In this document: one piece after another, positions 58,633 through 64,000 of the stretch | Numbering within the stretch: the first letter of the stretch is position 1 | Layout of the letters: each line of letters starts with the position of its first letter | Source: Trichosporon coremiiforme | Taxonomy: Eukaryota > Basidiomycota > Tremellomycetes > Trichosporonales > Trichosporonaceae | Direction: 5' to 3' | DNA: 64,000 bases | NCBI GenBank assembly: GCA_039545355.1 | Contig: BCJJ01000012.1 | Coordinates: forward strand, 1,381,067-1,445,066 | Program-made: the position numbers and the translations under genes | Notes under the pieces: model-generated | What the model was told of the DNA's origin: nothing | Databases searched by the model: none | What the model saw: the letters and a program-made list of their open reading frames with translations, nothing else

Positions 58633-60897
58633 ATGGCAGGACAATCAACGAAATATTCACCCGTGCCGAACGACGATGCCGACATCGAGAAGGCTTCGAT
58701 GATCTCTTACGTCGGAGGAAGCCTGCGCAGGACAAGGCGGAGGCGCCCGCTCGTGATACTCTTCCTCTGTGGAGCTATCTCGCTTATCTTTATCCTCGCC
58801 GCTTTCCTTACGTACAGCTACAACCTGCCTAGCACGCTCGCAGGTACTGATGTCTACGGAGACTGGTCCGGTGACAACTCGGAGTACAACTCCTTCCTCA
58901 TCCAGGACGACCCGACGCACGTCGTTATCCAGGCCGTCGATGTCAACATTACCCCGCCGGCACCGCTTCTGCAGCCCCTCACGACCCGTCCGCCTCTTGA
59001 CCAGCTTATCGAGTACTATGCTCACGGCACGCTGAACTTTACCCACCAGACTAAGCGGCCGCAGGTCGACCTCGTTACGCTTTTCGTGAACGCTTCCTCG
59101 GACTACTTTGCCTATGCGAAGAACAAGAAGTCAGAGGAGGAGGGTCTCGGTTCGCTGAAGAAGCAGTCGCACCACTGGCGCGACAACGGCGAGCTGCGTG
59201 GCGGACTGCGGTCTTTCGCCCTGTCGCTGCGGGAACGCCTCCGTACGATTCACGTTGTTTCAGCGGCGTTCGACTTCCCCGACGACGAGCGCCCTGTGCT
59301 CCCCGATGACATCGAGGGCGACACCGACCGGTGGCAGCTAGGCCAGATCCCTGAGTGGCTTGACTGGGCAAGCCCTGGTAACGTCCAGTGGCACTTCCAC
59401 TCGGAGATCTTCCGCCTCCCCCGCGACGAGGACGGATCCCTGGACAAGAGCATTGCCGACATCAACGAGGAGGACTGGCGCGCGCTCTCGCTGCCCAACT
59501 TCAACTCGTTTGAGATCGAGAGCCGCCTTCCGTTCGTCAACGACCTCAGCCCCAACTTCATCCTTAGCAACGATGACATGTTCCTGATGAAGCAGCTCAG
59601 CCTGGCTGACTTCCACCACCCGCTGCTTGGCCCCATGCTCCGCCCCGAGCCCGGACTCAAGGTCGGCTTCAAGCTGATCCCCGAGCACAAGTCGACTCCC
59701 GGCGAGTGGGGCGGCCTCAACCACGCCAACATTCTCATCGGGCAGCGTTTCGTCTACCGCGACCGCTGGTACCTGACGCACATGCCGAAGGCCATGACGC
59801 AGGCGATCACTCAGGAGAGCGAGGTTATGTTCGCCAGCGTGTTCACCGAGGCCGCGACCCGCTGCTTCCGTGAGAGCCGCCGCGGCCGCGCCGACGTTGA
59901 GATGGCGTGGCTCTGGACTTGGCTCCAGATCGAGCGATGGCGCGAGGCTCTGCTCTGGACCTGGACCGTCGCGCGCCTCGGAGGCGAGGACGGCATGATC
60001 GGCGAGCGGGAGAAGAACGAGATCCGCGACGCTCTCGGTCTCCGCAAGGGCGAGGAGTATAACGAGAAGGAGATCCTAATCAAGGTCACCCGCGACAAGC
60101 GTGAGACCTTCAAGGATGTGGAGAAGTACACCGACGAGGCTGGATGGGAGCACCCCCTGGCGACGCGGCTCATGCACACGTCTCTCGACGGCGCCCTCCC
60201 CCCGACGTCCGAGTACCACCGCGACGGCGGCAAGCCCGACCCTAACATGGTTGACGGGCAGCGTATCTGTCGCATGGAGGTCGCGCGTTGCTTCCCCGAG
60301 GGCTTCTTCTCGACAGAGGACGAGTACAGCGCTGTCGAGGTGTTCAAGCTCCTCACCTTCCTCGGCGACGGCCGCTGTGGTGACTGTATGACGGAGGCGC
60401 TGCTCAACAAATCGGGCAAGCGCGGCCTGTCTGCCTTCCTCCCCAGCGTCGACGCCGTGTACTTCCCGCCCAACATCAAGGCGCCGCAGTGGAGCCGCTC
60501 CGAGCCCATGCTCCCGCTTACGCCGACGTGGAAGGAGGCTGACTTCTCTATGGAGGCCAACGTCCGCTCGGGCCAGGACGCGTGGGAGGGTTTCGAGCCT
60601 CGCGCAGACGGCGGCGTCAACATGCGCGCCTGGACCGTCAAGCTCCTTTCGCGCTACGCGTACACTTACGCGCGGACGGACTCGCGCTTCAACATGATCC
60701 ACAACGTGAAGGAGCTCAACGGCGACACGAAGGCCATGGACGAGTCCAGGACGCTCGCAATGGCTTGTATCAACGACGACGTTGACAAGCCCGAGAACTC
60801 ACCCGCGGTGCAGGCCGCGATGCGCGAGTGGATGGAGCGCCGCTTCGGCGAGGACTCCGAGTTCGTCAAGTGGGAGAAGTCGTTCCCGTGGAGCTAG
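58633..60897 (+). CDS. Stealth-type sugar phosphotransferase, Xpt1-like (xylosylphosphotransferase)
   Basis: An intronless ORF of 754 aa. It is a type II membrane protein: a cytoplasmic tail with a basic cluster (RRTRRRRP, 32-39), one membrane span at 41-62, then a lumenal catalytic region, as in Golgi enzymes. The Stealth conserved regions appear in order: CR1 at about 145-156 (VDLVTLFVNASS), CR2 at 183-216 (RDNGELRGGLRSF, HVVSAAFDFP), CR3 at about 255-320 (LPNFNSFEIESRLPF, then FILSNDDMFL), and later GLNHAN. The family includes bacterial capsule phosphotransferases, GlcNAc-1-phosphotransferase and cryptococcal Xpt1, which adds xylose-phosphate to mannose on protein O-glycans. Membership is secure; the xylose specificity is inferred from the fungal lineage. 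CR1 lacks the usual TWVDGSD-like signature. The absence of introns is unusual beside its neighbours. Confidence 0.82.
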   Translation: MAGQSTKYSPVPNDDADIEKASMISYVGGSLRRTRRRRPLVILFLCGAISLIFILAAFLTYSYNLPSTLAGTDVYGDWSGDNSEYNSFLIQDDPTHVVIQAVDVNITPPAPLLQPLTTRPPLDQLIEYYAHGTLNFTHQTKRPQVDLVTLFVNASSDYFAYAKNKKSEEEGLGSLKKQSHHWRDNGELRGGLRSFALSLRERLRTIHVVSAAFDFPDDERPVLPDDIEGDTDRWQLGQIPEWLDWASPGNVQWHFHSEIFRLPRDEDGSLDKSIADINEEDWRALSLPNFNSFEIESRLPFVNDLSPNFILSNDDMFLMKQLSLADFHHPLLGPMLRPEPGLKVGFKLIPEHKSTPGEWGGLNHANILIGQRFVYRDRWYLTHMPKAMTQAITQESEVMFASVFTEAATRCFRESRRGRADVEMAWLWTWLQIERWREALLWTWTVARLGGEDGMIGEREKNEIRDALGLRKGEEYNEKEILIKVTRDKRETFKDVEKYTDEAGWEHPLATRLMHTSLDGALPPTSEYHRDGGKPDPNMVDGQRICRMEVARCFPEGFFSTEDEYSAVEVFKLLTFLGDGRCGDCMTEALLNKSGKRGLSAFLPSVDAVYFPPNIKAPQWSRSEPMLPLTPTWKEADFSMEANVRSGQDAWEGFEPRADGGVNMRAWTVKLLSRYAYTYARTDSRFNMIHNVKELNGDTKAMDESRTLAMACINDDVDKPENSPAVQAAMREWMERRFGEDSEFVKWEKSFPWS

Positions 60898-62036
60898 TCG
60901 CGAGGAAGAGGAAGCAGACACGACGCAGACTATCACGGCACTGCCATATCAGCAAACAGAGCAACATTATACAGCCTCGCGGCCATATCTCAGGCCGGCG
61001 ATTAATTGACATCTATCTCATACACATCAAATCATCAACCGTTTGAAGCGCATTGCCCTGCATTGGATACCTTGTATTCATTCATTGTCCCTCTGCTTCT
61101 ATCTCTGTAGCTCATGATACAATATGCATGTTAAATTCTCGAAACTCTGGTCGGTCGAGCAGCCCCACAGCAATGATACGATACCAGCACCCCTCTGGTT
61201 CGGAGATTCCCAGCATTCTGGAACTCTAGGTTTGTCAAGAGCATGAAACGATGGCTGTAACCTGTGGGTTCGTCTGGGGTGCCTGTGGGCAGTGGCCTGT
61301 AAGGAGATGTGTCGGGAATCTGTGCAGAATGCATCACTCACACCGCCTTCACCTCCACTGCGCCACTTGAAACGACGCGGGAGAGTGTCAAACGTCGAGC
61401 TCAGCATCGATGACGGCGCCGGCGGTGCATCACTCAGCTCAGTGTTGCGCTGGGCATGTCTGCATGCCACTTGGCCGCTGACCAACCATCACACGATAGA
61501 AATGAAGCCAAAGAATATGGCCACGTGTTAAGGTTTCGCAGACCGGCGGGATCGACGTGTTCCATAAAAGTTGAAAGCTGTATTAACTGGGCACGACGCC
61601 TCCTGAAACGCACCACTTTTCGCGGGGTTCTCGGGCATCCCTGTCGAGACCTCTCAGCCCCACATGCATGCATCTCGGTGCATGGACCGCGACGCGCGAC
61701 GCACCAGCGGCCCGGGGCTGACGATGCGTACGTGGCGTGCATGCGGAGTGCTGCCCATGTCCTGAAAGTGTCTGTGAGACGGTGGAGGAATGCTCCCGTC
61801 CCCGCCAGAGCCCGCCGCTGCGCGTGTCCCCTCCCCGCGTTCTGAGCCCAAGAGGCCGGGCCCTGCCCTGCGCGCCCTGCACAGCGGCTCTGGGACGACG
61901 ACACCGGTGCTCATGAGCGTTGCGGGACCTCGTTCACATTTCGACGTTTCCACCTCGCCTTGATCTTCATCTTACAAGCCACCACAGTCCGGCCCGCCTC
62001 TCTCTTCCCCGACACTGACCAGGCAAGCATACCGCT
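60898..62036. other. Spacer and leader upstream of the NIPA-type gene
   Basis: No gene recognised in about 1.1 kb. The last 100 bases are pyrimidine-rich leader with a CTGACCAG that could be the end of a leader intron. Confidence 0.45.
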
Positions 62037-63568
62037 ATGGTGCAAGACAAGTACATCGGGCTAGCGCTCGCGTTCTCCTCATCCGCCGCTATCGGGTACG
62101 TTGCTCATTGTCCCCATCGCGCCCGCCGCCTTGACAGCGGCGAGCAGCGATGAGCAAGCCATCTTGGCGTTGCCGCGCCGCTGACGCCTTCCCACAGATC
62201 AAGTTTCATCATCACGAAGAAGGTGCGCTGCGCTCATCACCATTCTCGGAGCGAATCTGACAAAGCAGGGGCTGAACGATGCCGCGAAGCGACCAGCAGA
62301 CTACCCGCACAGCCACCAGCGGCAGACAGGGCCTAGGAATGCTTGTGGGTCGGCGCAGCTAGGGTGTACGTTGCGAAGCTAACATGCAGCCGACGATCTG
62401 GCGTATCTCCAGAATCCGATCTGGTGGGCGGGAATGATTACGATGGTCGTAGGAGAAGGTGAGCTCTTCTGAGACATACCTAGCTGACATTGCAGTCGCA
62501 AACTTCGCAGCATACACGTTCGCGCCGGCTATCCTCGTCACGCCGCTTGGTGCGATGAGTGTCATCATTGGTGCGATCCTCGCCTCGTTCATGCTCGACG
62601 AGAAGCTCGGACGGCTGGGAGTGTGCGGGTGCGCGAGCTGCATCATCGGATCTGTTATTATTGTTCTGCACGCGCCGAGTGACAAGGAGGTCGAGACGGT
62701 CGACGAGATCCTCGCCTATGCGTCCAAGCTGCCATTCCTGATCTACCTCGGCTTTGTTGCTGTGTTCTCGACGTTCATGATCTTCCGCATCGTGCCGCGC
62801 TATGGTACTAAGAACCCCATGGTGTACCTCTCGATCTGCTCGCTGGTCGGCTCCGTGTCCGTCATGGCCATCAAGGGCTTCGGTATCGCGCTCAAGCTCA
62901 CGATCGCGGGCAACAACCAGCTCACGCACATCAGCACGTACATCTTTGGTGTTGTCGTGGTGTCGTGCATCCTGATCCAGATGAACTACTTCAACAAGGC
63001 GCTCGACACGTTCTCGACCAACGTCGTCAACCCGATCTACTACGTCTTCTTCACGACCGCGACCATTGTCGCCTCGGCGATTCTCTTCCAGGGCTTCAAC
63101 ACGACCGACGCTGTTAACACCATCTCGCTCCTGTGTGGCTTCCTCACAATCTTCATGGGGGTCTTCCTGCTCAACATCTCCCGCCAGCCCGAGGTGCCGC
63201 ACCACACGACGAGCCTCGAGACCGGCCTCATGAACCCGCGCATGTCCATGTCGGGCCGCATGTCGATGGAGGGCCAGCAGGGCGGCGCGACGCTGTGGAA
63301 CTACGGCAACGGCGGTGCCGTGCCACCCGCATACGCCGAGGGCGGGGCCGCGAACGGCCACGGCCGCCGCAGCAGGCTGTTCCAGCAGCAGAACTCGACG
63401 CTCTTCAACGCGTTCGAGGAGGAGGGCGTCGCGCTCACCCAGCTCCAGGAGGAGGATGAGAGCGACGACGAGGAGGCCCAGCGCCGCAGCTCGGACCAGT
63501 ACAAGCGGAGCCTGGTCGGCCGCAGGGGAGACGTCGAGGGAGGAAGGCATCCGGCGTACGAGGTGTGA
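62037..63568 (+). CDS. NIPA-family magnesium transporter
   Basis: Model: 62037-62095, 62198-62222, 62269-62344, 62390-62458, 62496-63568 (433 aa). NIPA proteins are nine-span membrane carriers of Mg2+ at the plasma membrane or endosomes. Seen: the opening helix (KYIGLALAFSSSAAIGSSF) continuing to ITKKGL, then the family core LQNPIWWAGMITMVVGEVAN, FAAYTFAPAILVTPLGAMSV, IIGAILASFMLDEKLG and VVNPIYYVFFTTATIVAS. The cytosolic C-terminal tail of about 130 residues is Gly/Met/Ser-rich with an acidic block (EEDESDDEEAQ). Exon 2 has only 25 nt. Exon 3 ends at a GTGGGT donor, chosen because its 45-nt intron has GCTAAC before the acceptor and gives the family's DDLAYLQNP. Convergent with the Pwp1-type gene, 190 bp apart. 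Confidence 0.88.
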
Positions 63569-63758
63569 GCGGGAGTAGTCTGTGCGGAAGCTACAGGATA
63601 GATTGAGGATAGAGCGAGAGACAGAGAGCGGGACTCACGAGGCGCCCTTGGACCGTGAGACGGTGCTGTAGAGACCTGTAGGTTTTGTTGCATTACATAT
63701 AGACTCTGCTCCGGGGTTGCTCTAAGGGTATTATGTGCATAATTGGGGTGGGGTTGTT

Positions 63759-64000
63759 CTACATGTCCTCGTCGCTGTCGTCGCCCATATCGCCGGCGTT
63801 GTTGACGATAACGCCTCCGCCCTGCTTCTCCTTGAGCTCGCGGCCGAGCTGCCTGATGCGCTCGCCGAACGCCTTCCTGGCTCCCGGGTTGACAGAGACG
63901 TCCCAGACCTGGAGGGTGGCCTTGCTGCCTCCTCCGGCCATGGTGAGGGGCTGCTCGACGTCGGGGCACCAGCGGGCAGTGAAGACCTTGCCGAGTCCGA
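63759..64000 (-). CDS. PWP1: Pwp1-type WD40 ribosome-biogenesis protein, C-terminal fragment
   Basis: The 3' end of a gene entering from the right edge; 80 codons are visible before the stop. The visible part ends a WD40 propeller (GKVFTARWCPDVEQPLTMAG, GGSKATLQVWDVSVN), then a short helix (ARKAFGERIRQLGRELKEKQ) and an acidic end (DMGDDSDEDM). The AGGSKxxLxVWD blade and acidic terminus match periodic tryptophan protein 1, a nucleolar factor for 60S subunit assembly. With only the last blade visible, another WD40 family cannot be fully excluded. Frame is open to base 64000. Confidence 0.7.
   Translation of the reverse strand, partial: GLGKVFTARWCPDVEQPLTMAGGGSKATLQVWDVSVNPGARKAFGERIRQLGRELKEKQGGGVIVNNAGDMGDDSDEDM

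Noticed and set aside
62480..63550. 356-codon minus-strand open frame opposite the NIPA-type gene
   Set aside because: It is the antisense shadow of a conserved membrane protein with biased codons; its translation is Arg/Glu/Asp-rich and has no family features.

Overview
The window is nuclear DNA from a basidiomycete fungus, most likely a Tremellomycete (Cryptococcus/Trichosporon type). The basis is GC-rich coding sequence, many short introns of about 31-60 nt with GTNNGY donors and CTNAC-type branch sites, DASH and GID genes, and a Stealth-type glycan phosphotransferase resembling the cryptococcal xylosylphosphotransferase Xpt1. All spliced models below were assembled by eye from splice signals plus recalled protein-family similarity; every complete model sums to a whole number of codons.

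Layout. 1-255 (-): N-terminus of a type II membrane protein. 560-1626 (+): pseudouridine-5'-phosphatase-type HAD enzyme. 4584-11789 (+): three secreted, probably GPI-anchored cell-wall proteins, two of the Kre9/KNH type, separated by long spacers that include a 141-nt pure CT tract. 12301-20095: LisH-CTLH-CRA protein (RanBPM/Gid1-like), convergent SMG6-type nuclease (-), then a DnaJ-X co-chaperone (+). 20096-36360: about 16 kb with only one recognisable gene, an intron-containing tRNA-Arg. 36361-39723: Pcl/Pas1-type cyclin with a very long leader. 39724-47936: a second gene-free stretch of about 8 kb. 47937-54879: AKTIP/FTS-like E2 variant (+), MAEA/Gid9 (+), ubiquitin C-terminal hydrolase (-), DASH subunit Dad2 (+). 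58633-64000: Xpt1-like enzyme (+), NIPA-type Mg2+ transporter (+), and the 3' end of a Pwp1-type WD40 gene (-).

How the genes relate. Two GID/CTLH E3 ligase subunits (RanBPM-like and MAEA) lie about 37 kb apart. MAEA is packed between an E2-variant gene and a deubiquitinase gene. The three GPI proteins form a cell-surface block. SMG6, Pwp1 and the tRNA belong to RNA metabolism; the cyclin and Dad2 belong to cell division.

The most notable observation is in the HAD gene. Its conserved motif I (DMDGLLIDSE) is restored only if a single-nucleotide exon (T at 672) is spliced between two introns with good signals. Others: a 37-residue hydrophobic ORF with leader-like upstream sequence inside a 609-nt intron; a sharp split between ~40-nt introns and 0.2-1 kb introns in genes flanking the gene-poor DNA; a 12-nt microexon in the UCH gene; and three LFDP-type motifs in the disordered SMG6 N-terminus. 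I saw no transposase, reverse transcriptase, rRNA or CRISPR signal.
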